Shown here: positions 25,275 through 34,519 of the stretch, piece by piece
How positions within the stretch are numbered: the first letter of the stretch is position 1
Layout: each line of letters starts with the position of its first letter
Assembly: GCA_020832285.1 (NCBI GenBank)
Contig: JAFIFB010000008.1
Span: 59,838-123,837 of the forward strand
Direction: 5' to 3'
DNA: 64,000 nucleotides
Source of the DNA: Balneolaceae bacterium
GTDB taxonomy: Bacteria; Bacteroidota; Rhodothermia; Balneolales; Balneolaceae
Made by a program: the position numbers and the translations under genes
Notes under the pieces: model-generated
The model's database searches: none
Seen by the model: only the letters and a program-made list of their open reading frames with translations
What the model was told of the DNA's origin: nothing

Positions 25275-26699
25275 ATGGCAAAAGAATTTGATGTTTGTGT
25301 AATTGGAACAGGTCCGGGCGGTTACGTTGCCGCTATCCGGGCATCGCAACTGGGATTTAAAACTGCAGTTGTTGAAAAACGATTTTTAGGGGGGGTTTGT
25401 CTGAATATTGGCTGTATTCCAACCAAAGCTCTCCTCAGGTCGGCCGAAGTTTTCGAGTCGATTTCTCATGCAGCCGATTACGGCGTGGACGTTAAAGAAT
25501 ATTCCGCCAACTTTGATGGCATGATCAAACGAAGCCGAAAAGTGGCCGATAAAATGAGTAAAGGCGTTCAATTTTTAATGAAAGCCAACAGTATTGAAGT
25601 TCTGAACGGAACCGGAGTTTTTAAATCGGACAAGGAGCTTTCTGTACAGGATGATAAAGGTAAAGAGACAGAAACCGTTAAAGCCAAACATTTTATTATT
25701 GCTACCGGTGCACGGCCCCGGGAACTTCCGAATCTTGAAATTGACGGCAAGATGATCATCGACTCTGAACGGGCCATGCAGCTCGAAAAACAGCCGAAGA
25801 AAATGGTTGTGATTGGTGCCGGAGCAATCGGGGTTGAGTTTGCCTATTTCTATAACGCAATCGGCACTGAAGTTACCCTGGTTGAACTCCAAAAAACCCT
25901 GGTTCCGGTTGAAGATGAAGATGTTGGGAAAGAGCTTGGAAAAATCTACAAGAAAAAGGGGATGACTATCTATACCGAAAGCTCCGTGGAAAAGGTAGTT
26001 AAAAAAGGAAAAGGCGTTAAAGTCTCCATTAAAACCAAAAAAGGCACCGAAGAAGTAGATGCTGATTTGGTGCTTTCGGCTGTTGGCGTTACCGGGAATA
26101 TTGAAAATCTCGGGCTGGATAAAGCCGGCGTTGAAACAGAAAAAGGCGCCATTAAAGTGGACACATCCACCTACAAAACCAGTGCCGATAACATCTATGC
26201 CATCGGTGATGTAATTGGCGCTCCCTGGCTGGCTCATAAAGCATCCCACGAAGGTGTTGTTCTGGCTGAGCTGCTTGCCGGTAAAAAACCTCAGCCTGTC
26301 AACTATAACAACATTCCCGGCTGTACCTACTGTGAACCACAAATTGCTTCAGTAGGCCTGACCGAACAGCAGGCAAAAGAGGAAGGATATGACATCAAAG
26401 TAGGCAAATTTCCATTTTCAGCCAGCGGAAAAGCAGCCGGTTTGGGCCATGAAGAGGGTTTCGTAAAAGTGATTTTTGATGAAAAATATGGTGAATGGCT
26501 GGGATGCCACATGATCGGCTCGCACGTTACTGAACTGATTGCCGAGGCGGTTGTAGCACGGGATCTCGAAACCACAGGTCACGAAATTATTAGTGCCGTA
26601 CACCCACACCCAACAATGAGCGAGGCAGTAATGGAAGCTGCTGCTGAAGCATATGGTGAGGGTGTTCACCTTGGCACCAAGCCCAAAAAGAAAAAGTAA
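25275..26699 (+). CDS. lpdA: Dihydrolipoyl dehydrogenase (E3)
   Basis: A 474-residue flavoprotein disulfide reductase that reoxidises dihydrolipoamide of 2-oxoacid dehydrogenase or glycine cleavage complexes. FAD-binding GTGPGGYVAA (11-20), redox pair Cys42-LNIG-Cys47, NAD-binding VIGAGAIGVEF, second FAD motif AIGDV, and the C-terminal catalytic HPHPTMSE. Lys-rich tail (TKPKKKK). Monocistronic, followed by a good terminator, so E3 is expressed separately from its E1/E2 partners. Confidence 0.96.
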   Translation: MAKEFDVCVIGTGPGGYVAAIRASQLGFKTAVVEKRFLGGVCLNIGCIPTKALLRSAEVFESISHAADYGVDVKEYSANFDGMIKRSRKVADKMSKGVQFLMKANSIEVLNGTGVFKSDKELSVQDDKGKETETVKAKHFIIATGARPRELPNLEIDGKMIIDSERAMQLEKQPKKMVVIGAGAIGVEFAYFYNAIGTEVTLVELQKTLVPVEDEDVGKELGKIYKKKGMTIYTESSVEKVVKKGKGVKVSIKTKKGTEEVDADLVLSAVGVTGNIENLGLDKAGVETEKGAIKVDTSTYKTSADNIYAIGDVIGAPWLAHKASHEGVVLAELLAGKKPQPVNYNNIPGCTYCEPQIASVGLTEQQAKEEGYDIKVGKFPFSASGKAAGLGHEEGFVKVIFDEKYGEWLGCHMIGSHVTELIAEAVVARDLETTGHEIISAVHPHPTMSEAVMEAAAEAYGEGVHLGTKPKKKK

Positions 26700-26717
26700 T
26701 TATAACATTTCCATACT

Positions 26718-26752
26718 AAAAGCGGGCCTCTCCTGAGTGTCCGCTTTTTTTG
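26718..26752 (+). terminator. Rho-independent terminator of lpdA
   Basis: AAAAGCGG (26718-26725) pairs with CCGCTTTT (26741-26748), followed by further T residues. It lies 19 bp after the lpdA stop. Confidence 0.8.
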
Positions 26753-26909
26753 TTTTCAGCCCATTATTGTAAAGGAAACCATATCAAACCATTTTTTATG
26801 ATATTTTTATATTGTTCACTTAATATCGGGACGAACCACCACCATAATTACTTTACACCTGCAACGTTCACTATCTGACTGATACTTTATCAAACCGTTA
26901 CCCTTTTCC

Positions 26910-28604
26910 ATGAAATCACCCCTTTTAAAATATTTGCTGCTGATTCTGTTTACATCAGCCCCTTTCACCATAATCGCCCAGGAGCAATCGGTAAGTGAAA
27001 CGGAAAAAGCCCGTGCCATTGAGTTTTTTGTGGAAGGCATTAACGATTTCGAAAACCAGGAATATGAGAGTGCACTTGATAAGTTGACAGCTGCCCACCT
27101 TATTCTTTCGGATGATGCCGGAATCAACTACGCCTTGTCCGATGTGTATCTTGCTATCGGTGATTACTCAAATGCTGCCTATTACGGGCAGGTTGCTGCA
27201 GAACTGGAGCCTGAGAACAAATGGTACCATCTCAATCTTGCCGATATTTACCGAGTCTCCGGGCAAAATGAGTTATCTGTTGAGTCCCTGAAAACCGTAC
27301 TGGAATATCACCCCCGCGATGTGGATGTTCTTTACACTCTGGCTGAACTTTACATGGATTTTGGGGAACTGGAACAATCAAATAAAATACTGGATCAAAT
27401 TCTGGAATTTCGCGGAAGTAGTTTTGAGGTGCATTTTAGAAAATTTCAAAATTATAACGCTCTTGGCAAAGATGACAAAGCGCTTGCCGAGCTGGAAAAT
27501 ATGAGGGAGATCAGTCCCGGAAACCTGAGCACACTGCACACCATCAGCCAGTACTACCTGGAACTGGGGGACCTGCAAGCTGCTGAAGAAGTTTTGACTG
27601 AAGCACGTGAACGCAACCCCGGTGATCCTCAAACTTTGATTCTCCTTGCAGAAATTTACATTTATAACAACGAATGGGAACAACTGGGTGAAGCTTTCCT
27701 TGAAATTGTCCGTGATCCGCTGATCAATCCGTCACAAAAAATCGAACTGGTCCGATTTGTATACATGCAACAACAGGATCATCCTGGCGAAACAACTCTT
27801 GAAGAGCAAACCGAAAAACTAATTCGTGCCGTTGGTGAAGAAGAGCCTGATTACGGGCCGGCGCAGTTGATAGCTGCTGACTTATACATGCAGCAAGGTG
27901 AGCCTGAAAAAGCATTGACCAAGCTCGAACGTGCTACAGAAATTTTACCCAATGATGCCGAAGCCTGGAGCCAGAGAATGCAGGTTCTTTTTACACTGGG
28001 ACGCTATGCGGAAGTAATCGAACTCTCGGAAACAGCAAACGAAGCTGCTCCTGATAATGCATTCATACAGTTTTTTACAGGAACCGCTTATATGTTTACG
28101 GATCAGAATGAGCTTGCTGAAGAGTGGCTGGAGCAGGCAACAATGGCTCCATCAAGGAGAAATTTCAGGTCTGTGATTTATGGCACACTCGGTGATGTAC
28201 GATACGACCTCGATAATTGGGAAGATGCTGTTCAAGCATACGAAATGGCCCTCAGCCTCGACAGTAACAATCATAATGCGCTCAATAACTACGCCTATTT
28301 CTTGTCCGTGCGAGAAGAACAGCTTGATTATGCACTGGAAATGTCTGAACGGGCCGTTGAGATGCAGCCCAACAATGCCGCCTACCTCGATACTATTGGC
28401 TGGATACACTTTAAAAAAGGAAACTATGAGAAAGCACGTGAGTATATACAACAATCGGTAGATACCGGAGCTGCCAGTGCAGAAGTATTTGAACACCTGG
28501 GTGATGTATACGAAGCCCTTGGCGATATGGAAAACGCTCGAAAATGGTGGGAAAAAACCCTGGAACAGGATTCTGATCGAACCTATTTGAAAGATCGGTT
28601 ATAG
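26910..28604 (+). CDS. Secreted tetratricopeptide-repeat protein
   Basis: A 564-residue protein with a signal peptide (LLLILFTSAPFTIIAQ) and about 12 TPR-like repeats filling the chain (for example YESALDKLTAAHLILSDDAG, NYEKAREYIQQSVDTGA, YEALGDMENARKWWEKTL). TPR arrays act as scaffolds. It heads a same-strand run with a DUF4292 lipoprotein and an EnvC-like M23 protein, a grouping that suggests a role in envelope or outer-membrane assembly. Confidence 0.85.
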   Translation: MKSPLLKYLLLILFTSAPFTIIAQEQSVSETEKARAIEFFVEGINDFENQEYESALDKLTAAHLILSDDAGINYALSDVYLAIGDYSNAAYYGQVAAELEPENKWYHLNLADIYRVSGQNELSVESLKTVLEYHPRDVDVLYTLAELYMDFGELEQSNKILDQILEFRGSSFEVHFRKFQNYNALGKDDKALAELENMREISPGNLSTLHTISQYYLELGDLQAAEEVLTEARERNPGDPQTLILLAEIYIYNNEWEQLGEAFLEIVRDPLINPSQKIELVRFVYMQQQDHPGETTLEEQTEKLIRAVGEEEPDYGPAQLIAADLYMQQGEPEKALTKLERATEILPNDAEAWSQRMQVLFTLGRYAEVIELSETANEAAPDNAFIQFFTGTAYMFTDQNELAEEWLEQATMAPSRRNFRSVIYGTLGDVRYDLDNWEDAVQAYEMALSLDSNNHNALNNYAYFLSVREEQLDYALEMSERAVEMQPNNAAYLDTIGWIHFKKGNYEKAREYIQQSVDTGAASAEVFEHLGDVYEALGDMENARKWWEKTLEQDSDRTYLKDRL

Positions 28605-28653
28605 TACCGGCAATGATTTTTAACTGGTAATTTTTTAAGTGAGTTGAAATACC

Positions 28654-29442
28654 TTGTGTATTAAAAAACCCGAACCATTGAAACAGATCATCTACATAAT
28701 CTTTTTAAGCATTCTTTCGGCAGTGCTTCTGTCAGCATGCAGCACAACCAGAGAGTTTACTGCTGTTGAGGAGCTGGAACGGGCTGAACTGGATGCTGAA
28801 GAGCTAATTTCGATGATTCCAGATTATCGTGATGAGCTTCAGACGATCACTGGAAGCGGAAGGGCATTGGTCAGTGAACCAGGAAGCAGCGAACGTGTTA
28901 TGCTTGAGTTCCATTCTAACCGGAACGAAAGCCTCATGACGGTACGCAATAACGTTGGCATTGAAGGAGGCCAGATTTATGTAGATTCAGACTCCCTTCT
29001 GATCTATAACAGGGTAGACAGGACCGCGGAAAAAGTACCACTGCACGAAGGCAGGCTTAGCAGTGTGGGCTCGATTGCTTCTATCAATATCCTCGATCTC
29101 ATCAACTATACGATTGACCCCGGGCAAATTGACAAAATTTTTGAAGACCGGAGCTATTACTATGCGATTCTTCAAAACCGGACTCAGATAAAAATCTCGA
29201 AGCAAAACGGAACCATTGTGGAAGTGATCCACTCAACCAGTCTGTATGATGCGCCCTATAGTAAAATTGAATACGAAGGTTATGACCGTATTGAGGGCTT
29301 TCATTTACCAAGAAGAATCACCATTTTCAGCAGAGATGAAGCTTCCCGCGCAACTCTGCTTGTACAACGACTCCAGGTAAACACCGAACTCCCGGAACTT
29401 GCGATTGTTGTGCCGGATAATATCCCCATACAGCGATTGTGA
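28654..29442 (+). CDS. DUF4292 lipoprotein
   Basis: A 262-residue lipoprotein (LLSAC signal). The mature part is a single beta-rich domain resembling LolA/LolB-like folds: ELQTITGSGRALVSEPGSSERVML, followed by YVDSDSLLIYNRVDRTAEKV and a C-terminal KIEYEGYDRIEGFHLPRRITIF. That fits DUF4292, seen in Bacteroidota and relatives and suspected of lipoprotein or lipid handling. The start is TTG at 28654; an in-frame TTG at 28678 would also leave an intact signal. One base separates its stop from the next gene. Confidence 0.78.
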   Translation: MCIKKPEPLKQIIYIIFLSILSAVLLSACSTTREFTAVEELERAELDAEELISMIPDYRDELQTITGSGRALVSEPGSSERVMLEFHSNRNESLMTVRNNVGIEGGQIYVDSDSLLIYNRVDRTAEKVPLHEGRLSSVGSIASINILDLINYTIDPGQIDKIFEDRSYYYAILQNRTQIKISKQNGTIVEVIHSTSLYDAPYSKIEYEGYDRIEGFHLPRRITIFSRDEASRATLLVQRLQVNTELPELAIVVPDNIPIQRL

Positions 29443-29443
29443 T

Positions 29444-30700
29444 ATGGCCTTAAGATCTTTTCCTGTCCTGTTTATGATGATTCTGTTCTTCCCAATTATG
29501 GGTTTTGGGCAGACTTCCTATGATTATCTCCGCGATCAATTAATGCAGAGGCAGGATAATACCCGCTCACAGATCAGCAACCTGGACAGGCAAATACAAG
29601 CGGTCACAGAACGACTCAATGAAGTTTCACGCGAATATGATGAGGTTTTTCGTCAGTATGAAGAACTGAACCGTCTCATTGTTCTTCAGCAGGAACGTCT
29701 GCGGCAAATGAACCGCGAACAGGGTCAGATCGAAGAAGAGATTCAGCTGATTGAAGATAACCTGACAGAACTGGAAGAACAGCTCAACCTTCTAATTGAA
29801 CAGTACAAAGACACCCTAACCTATATTTATAAACACGGCCGCACAACCGAACTTGCCCTTATTCTGACTTCTACCTCTCTGAACCAGCTTATGGTTCGCT
29901 CTTTTTACCTTTCAAGATTTAATGACCATCTGCAAAGCCAGGTCGATGAAATCGAAACCACACAAGAACGACTGGTTCAATCCAGGCGGGACCTTGAACA
30001 AACCCATGACCGAAACCGCGAATCCCTTGCCAACATCCGCAGTGAAACAGACAGGCTGGAGCAACAACAAAACCGGCAGGAGGAGATCGTTCAGGCCCTC
30101 CAAAGCGACATCAACGGGCTTGAAAATCAGCGCAATCTCCGGCAGCAACAACGCGATAATCTCGAAAATACGATGGAAAATCTAATTCGGGAAGAAGAGC
30201 GGCTCAGAAGGGCTGAAGCGTCCGGAGCCACTCCGGTGGTACGGGAAAATATGGTAAGCGAAGACGAGCTTGGCGCATTTGAAGAAAGCTTTCGCGAACA
30301 GCGCGGGCAACTTCCCTGGCCGGTCGATAATGGTACAATTACCGAACGATTTGGTGAACGGATACATCCCGTTTATAACACCCGGACCCAAAACCTCGGT
30401 GTGGATATTGCCGCTATGCCAGGATCATCTGTACGTGCAGTTAATGATGGGTATGTGTATGGTGTGCAAAACCTTCAGGGATACGGAGAGGTCATTTTTG
30501 TGAGCCACGGTGAATATAAAACTGCATACGGAAATATGAGCGATATTTTTGTCAGGAGAAACCAGGTACTTCGCAAGGGGGATGTGATTGGCCTGTCGGG
30601 CGATGAAAATTCCATACGCGGTCCGGTAGTCTTCTTCCTCATTCGGGAAGGCAGCCAGATGGTTGACCCCGAAAGGTGGCTTCAAAATCCGCAGCCATAA
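29444..30700 (+). CDS. EnvC-like murein hydrolase activator (coiled coil + M23 domain)
   Basis: About 418 residues: signal peptide (FMMILFFPIMGFGQ), two long coiled coils (about 20-120 and 155-255), then a C-terminal LytM/M23 domain (LPWPVDNGTITERFGERIHPV to FFLIREGSQMVDPERWLQ). The Zn ligands are degenerate: the first motif reads NLGVDIAA rather than HxxxD, and the last His motif is absent. That marks a non-catalytic activator of amidases, as in EnvC/NlpD, acting in septal peptidoglycan splitting. ATG at 29444 is preferred; the open frame starts earlier inside the previous gene. Confidence 0.85.
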   Translation: MALRSFPVLFMMILFFPIMGFGQTSYDYLRDQLMQRQDNTRSQISNLDRQIQAVTERLNEVSREYDEVFRQYEELNRLIVLQQERLRQMNREQGQIEEEIQLIEDNLTELEEQLNLLIEQYKDTLTYIYKHGRTTELALILTSTSLNQLMVRSFYLSRFNDHLQSQVDEIETTQERLVQSRRDLEQTHDRNRESLANIRSETDRLEQQQNRQEEIVQALQSDINGLENQRNLRQQQRDNLENTMENLIREEERLRRAEASGATPVVRENMVSEDELGAFEESFREQRGQLPWPVDNGTITERFGERIHPVYNTRTQNLGVDIAAMPGSSVRAVNDGYVYGVQNLQGYGEVIFVSHGEYKTAYGNMSDIFVRRNQVLRKGDVIGLSGDENSIRGPVVFFLIREGSQMVDPERWLQNPQP

Positions 30701-30718
30701 TTTTCTATTCCTATTCTT

Positions 30719-32662
30719 TCAATCAAAATACCGATCCAGAAAACAGGCAAAAGATAAACCAGATAATGTATTCCTGGCGTGAAGCCGCATTTCGGCAGGC
30801 CTTTGCCCTTGTTCCAAAGCTTGAAGAGATCTGAGTATTTTATCGAAATTCAAATAACGGGATGCAACGGGGCTTTTCTCAAATTCCTTGATTAAAGCCA
30901 ATATCTCATCTTTGTGTTGAATTATACGAAGCGGGAAATCAGCTGCCTGCCTGCCTCTTCTTTTATTAAGGCGGATTTCATCCGTCAGAATATCTTTCAT
31001 GGCATTTCTAAGAAAAGCTCTGTCCAGCCCGTCTTTTGTATAGAGCTCATTTGGAATGCCAAAACAGTATTTTATCAGTTGAACATCTGCAGTAGGGTCA
31101 CGCACTTCTAACTGATGCATGGCACCATGCCTGTGCCAGCTTCCACTTGCAAGAGGTTTATTTAAATCTACCAGATAAGCCCGTTGATTTTCGGGCCGTT
31201 TGGGTGCCTTGAAATATTGGAAATCCTCAGATCTCTGAACGATTCTTTTCAAGCCAATTTGATCACAAAACTCCGGATGTATAATGGAATTTCCTTTCAA
31301 AAGTTTATTCCTTGATATATACAGAAATTCCCTCCGTTTCCATAAAGGCAACAAAACCGGGGCCAGTAAATGTTTGGCAATAAGAAAAGGCCAGGATCGC
31401 CCTCTGCTTTTTTTTTCTGCTTTCAGAGAATCCATTGCGGTTCCAAACTTGCCATCAACCAGATCAAAAAACACCTTGTTTGAACCTCCATACCAAGAAA
31501 TAATTGCATTTCCCAACTGCCCGGTCAGCAGCACACCCAGTCCCATTTCCCTGCTTTGTTGCAAAATGGATAAAATCCAGTTCAGGTTTACTCCCCTGTT
31601 AGTGGGAGAACCGTATTCTTCTGCCAGCCTCAGTATTCCCTGATGAATGGGAACATCAGAAGCATTAATACGGATGTGTTGGATATTTGGATATTTTACA
31701 GTTAACGTGTGTGCAACATCCCACTCATCGGTTATTTTATCGGGAACCAGTCTTGTTGCGTTGTGCTTTGGCACGGAGGTAAACGCAGGCAGTTTCACAT
31801 TTTTTTTACCAAGTTCACTTGCCGCAAGCGCTGTAACAGTGGTCGAATCCAGGCCTGCACTCAGTGTGGTTCCAATAGGTCGATTTGATCGTAATCGCAC
31901 CTTCACTGCCCGGCTCATCTGGTCCAAAAAACCTTCCACATAATCCGAATGTGATGAGTAACGAATCTCTGGAATGGCTTCATACGACCAGTATGTAAAA
32001 ACGTTTAAATCACTGCCCGATAGTGTTAATGCATCACCGGGATGGAGGTTAAACACATTTTTCCAGTAGGTTTGATTTCGGTTTTCACGGCTAACAAAAC
32101 TTATCAGCTGGCTTGCAAGATAGACTTCATTCAGTTGGATATCTACATCATCCAGATCAAGAATAGCGTGCAGATCTGAAGAAAAAATAAAAACAGATTC
32201 GTTTTTGTAATAGTGCAGTGCAGTGTTTCCAAACGGATCTCTTGCGAGAAAAAGTTCCTTCGTTTCCGGGTGCCAGGCAGCAAAAGCCCAATCACCAAAA
32301 ATATGTTCACAGGTATCTTTTCCCCAGCGAAGGTAAGCCAGCTCTACGAGTTTTGTATCGGGTGTTTTGGGATGAAGAGAGGCGGGAATAGCAAATATGT
32401 TCAACAGTTCATCCCTGTTGTCCAGGCGTGCCGATGCAGTGAACAAAATATCTTTTGTACTTGAAATGCTTGGCACCTGGTCATGCACTGATTCAGGGGT
32501 AATTGACAACCTGGCTTGCCCCATACCCGCATTTTCCTTAGCGATTGTAAATACACCGTCTGGCCCCCAAAGCCCAAGCCTTGGTTTCATCTTTTCAAGC
32601 TGTCTCTCAACTTCATTTTGCGGCCTGCCATCCAATCCGATCCAGCCAAAAATAGCACTCAT
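30719..32662 (-). CDS. Lasso cyclase-like asparagine synthetase homologue (C protein)
   Basis: A 647-residue AsnB-like protein. The N-terminal Ntn-amidotransferase domain begins M-S-A-I-F-G, lacking the Cys2 nucleophile of glutamine-dependent enzymes; GDWAFAAWHP and ARDPFGNTALHYY are retained. The synthetase domain has the PP-loop motif SAGLDST (268-274). Lasso cyclases activate a Asp/Glu side chain as AMP ester and join it to the core N-terminus, needing no ammonia, consistent with the missing Cys. It follows PqqD-like B1 and protease B2 genes and ends the minus-strand cluster. Macrolactam formation is inferred from family and context. Confidence 0.85.
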   Translation of the reverse strand: MSAIFGWIGLDGRPQNEVERQLEKMKPRLGLWGPDGVFTIAKENAGMGQARLSITPESVHDQVPSISSTKDILFTASARLDNRDELLNIFAIPASLHPKTPDTKLVELAYLRWGKDTCEHIFGDWAFAAWHPETKELFLARDPFGNTALHYYKNESVFIFSSDLHAILDLDDVDIQLNEVYLASQLISFVSRENRNQTYWKNVFNLHPGDALTLSGSDLNVFTYWSYEAIPEIRYSSHSDYVEGFLDQMSRAVKVRLRSNRPIGTTLSAGLDSTTVTALAASELGKKNVKLPAFTSVPKHNATRLVPDKITDEWDVAHTLTVKYPNIQHIRINASDVPIHQGILRLAEEYGSPTNRGVNLNWILSILQQSREMGLGVLLTGQLGNAIISWYGGSNKVFFDLVDGKFGTAMDSLKAEKKSRGRSWPFLIAKHLLAPVLLPLWKRREFLYISRNKLLKGNSIIHPEFCDQIGLKRIVQRSEDFQYFKAPKRPENQRAYLVDLNKPLASGSWHRHGAMHQLEVRDPTADVQLIKYCFGIPNELYTKDGLDRAFLRNAMKDILTDEIRLNKRRGRQAADFPLRIIQHKDEILALIKEFEKSPVASRYLNFDKILRSLQALEQGQRPAEMRLHARNTLSGLSFACFLDRYFD

Positions 32663-32702
32663 ATAAAAAGCTTTTATAGTTTATATGCGGGTGGCTCTCA
32701 AT

Positions 32703-32978
32703 CTATCCAATAACTTTGATCAGGCCTTTATCTTCGAGATCTGGTAAGAAATTAAGTACTTCTTGCTGGCATTGCTCTTCAGAGATATCATAAATTTCTA
32801 AAAGTTCTTTGCACAGTTCTTCAACCGTTTTTGATTCCTCAAGAAGGTTCCAGGCCGATGCGGCCACGCGGTTTAATCCGTAATATTTACCAGCATCGGC
32901 ATCGAACATCACCATTTCATCATCAATAGGAGAAGCAACAACATCTCTGGTTCGTTTAATTTTACTCTTCAGGTTCAT
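32703..32978 (-). CDS. PqqD-like RiPP recognition element (lasso B1 protein)
   Basis: A 91-residue stand-alone PqqD/RRE domain: VVASPIDDEMVMFDADAGKYYGLNRVAASAWNLLEE, then helices VEELCKELLEIYDISEEQC and QEVLNFLPDLEDKGLIKVI. In lasso pathways B1 binds the leader through a Y-x-x-P-type motif and delivers it to the B2 protease; the candidate precursor here has W-x-x-P-x-I. It lies between the cyclase and B2 genes in the same orientation. Confidence 0.88.
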   Translation of the reverse strand: MNLKSKIKRTRDVVASPIDDEMVMFDADAGKYYGLNRVAASAWNLLEESKTVEELCKELLEIYDISEEQCQQEVLNFLPDLEDKGLIKVIG

Positions 32979-33039
32979 AGTAAAAGAAGAATTATTTATA
33001 GAGTTAACAATCGTTTAATAAAGGTAAAAAATGAAGGTA

Positions 33040-33534
33040 TCAGGAAAATGTGGAAACCACAACGTACTGATGTGCATTTTCACCTCCGAGAATGATTTCA
33101 GGTCCAACTTTTAGCCAGGCATGGGCTTTAAGCTCTTTATTCTCATTTCCTTTCTTAACACCAAAAAACACCGTACATCCGATTTTTTTTCTGCGAAGCA
33201 ACAGTTTACCGGTTGCGGCCTGCACAAGGCATTCCGATTTCCAGGGCACAATTTCGCTCATCCGCTCGATATAACACGCCAGGGTCTGTACCCAATTCCA
33301 CTCATTGGGCAGTTCTTGTTCCGAATCCGCATGATTCTGTTCCCCCAGAAAAGGAGCAAGGCGTTTGAACGGCAGGAAGAGAATCATGAACCTGAAGAAG
33401 GCAAGCAATATTAATATCTCCATCAAAAGAAGCTTTTCTGAAAGTGGTTTTTGCAGAATACGGTGAATCAGTCGCTTTCTTTTTTTTCTACTCAAAACAA
33501 AAATATCAGAATTTTTTTTTATGATTGGTTCCAT
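33040..33534 (-). CDS. Lasso leader protease (B2, transglutaminase-like)
   Basis: A 164-residue protein of the lasso biosynthesis B2 family. The catalytic Cys102 (ECLVQAATGKLLLRRKKIG) and His138 (AHAWLKVG) are visible, with an acidic residue (Glu146) near the expected third position. A hydrophobic segment at about 36-56 could bind the membrane. B2 removes the leader peptide bound by B1. Its start overlaps the end of the kinase gene by 16 bp, implying translational coupling. Confidence 0.88.
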   Translation of the reverse strand: MEPIIKKNSDIFVLSRKKRKRLIHRILQKPLSEKLLLMEILILLAFFRFMILFLPFKRLAPFLGEQNHADSEQELPNEWNWVQTLACYIERMSEIVPWKSECLVQAATGKLLLRRKKIGCTVFFGVKKGNENKELKAHAWLKVGPEIILGGENAHQYVVVSTFS

Positions 33535-34511
33535 ACATCATCATGACGAAATACTTTGGCAGCTTTCAGCAGCGGCTTGATACCCTCGGGCACCCACAAC
33601 TTATAAACCGATGCATTTGAGGCAATCTGAGTACAAAATTTCAATTTTTCTTCAGGAGGCCATTGCAGCCAGTTATCACCATAAAGATAGGGAAGCAAAC
33701 TGATAACAGCTTTACCCGATGTTATCTTTTCTGTCCTGAATTTATTCGCACCCTTTTCCCGGCCCGATAAAATGTAGATATTTTTCAGAGGTGCAGGGCC
33801 ATCAAAAAAATCAGTTCCGAATTGATCAGCATGGATCCAGCTCTCCGGGTAGTCGGGAGTTTCCGGAAATATCATTTTCAATTGTGATTTAGTTAAATCA
33901 AATTCCCGGGCGGTATGGTTAAAAAGTTTCAAAAGTGGATAACCAGATTGAACTACTGGAACATCTGAGTGAATATCGGTCACAGCCATATCATCGGCAT
34001 GCAACTGAAAACCATTAAAGGCCAAGGCCGCCGAAATAGTAGATTTTCCCATTCCGCTTGGCCCTAAAAAAAGATATGAACGTCCATCGAGTACAAGAGA
34101 TGATGCATGCAACACAAATTTTTTCTGAAGGTACAAAGCAGCAGCCATTACCGGATTCAGTAAAACAAATACTGCCTGATTCCAATTTCTGTCTGTTTGA
34201 GAAATGCTGATTTTTGATCCATCAAGATTATATTCGAAAATAGTTTCTCCCCCGGAATGATCTCTATAAATTAATTGCCATCCCCCATCTGTTTTTTCCC
34301 AAATTCGATTTATTGATTTTGTTTTGGGGTTTTTCACTTTTGGTAAAAATTGATTTTTTTTGACATAGAGATCAAAATGAACCACTGAAACGCCGTTCTT
34401 CTTTAAATCAATTTCACTTGCAACAGATAATCCGTAAAGTTTATAAGTTTTTAAAGATGCACTTCTCTCACCAAGTTTATGATCTGACTTTGTATTGGAA
34501 CCTGAATTCAT
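33519..34511 (-). CDS. HPr kinase-like kinase, probable lasso-peptide kinase
   Basis: A 330-residue protein with the HPr kinase/phosphorylase core at its centre: LHASSLVLDG, Walker A GPSGMGKST (150-158) and HADDMAV (171-177). It lacks the N-terminal domain and the C-terminal signature of true HprK. Such homologues in lasso clusters (for example PadeK of paeninodin) phosphorylate the C-terminal Ser side chain of the precursor, and the precursor found here ends in Ser. It is coupled by overlap to B2 and preceded by a glycosyltransferase gene. Precursor phosphorylation is inferred from family and context. Confidence 0.82.
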   Translation of the reverse strand: MNSGSNTKSDHKLGERSASLKTYKLYGLSVASEIDLKKNGVSVVHFDLYVKKNQFLPKVKNPKTKSINRIWEKTDGGWQLIYRDHSGGETIFEYNLDGSKISISQTDRNWNQAVFVLLNPVMAAALYLQKKFVLHASSLVLDGRSYLFLGPSGMGKSTISAALAFNGFQLHADDMAVTDIHSDVPVVQSGYPLLKLFNHTAREFDLTKSQLKMIFPETPDYPESWIHADQFGTDFFDGPAPLKNIYILSGREKGANKFRTEKITSGKAVISLLPYLYGDNWLQWPPEEKLKFCTQIASNASVYKLWVPEGIKPLLKAAKVFRHDDVWNQS

Positions 34512-34519
34512 AAAATCTT

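Noticed and set aside
25575..26342. Long minus-strand frame (255 codons) inside lpdA
   Set aside because: It is the antisense shadow of lpdA; the encoded protein is Phe/Asn-rich with no recognisable domain, while lpdA is unmistakable.
30719..32662. Asparagine synthetase for general asparagine biosynthesis
   Set aside because: The missing Cys2 and the adjoining B1, B2, kinase and precursor genes argue for a RiPP cyclase.
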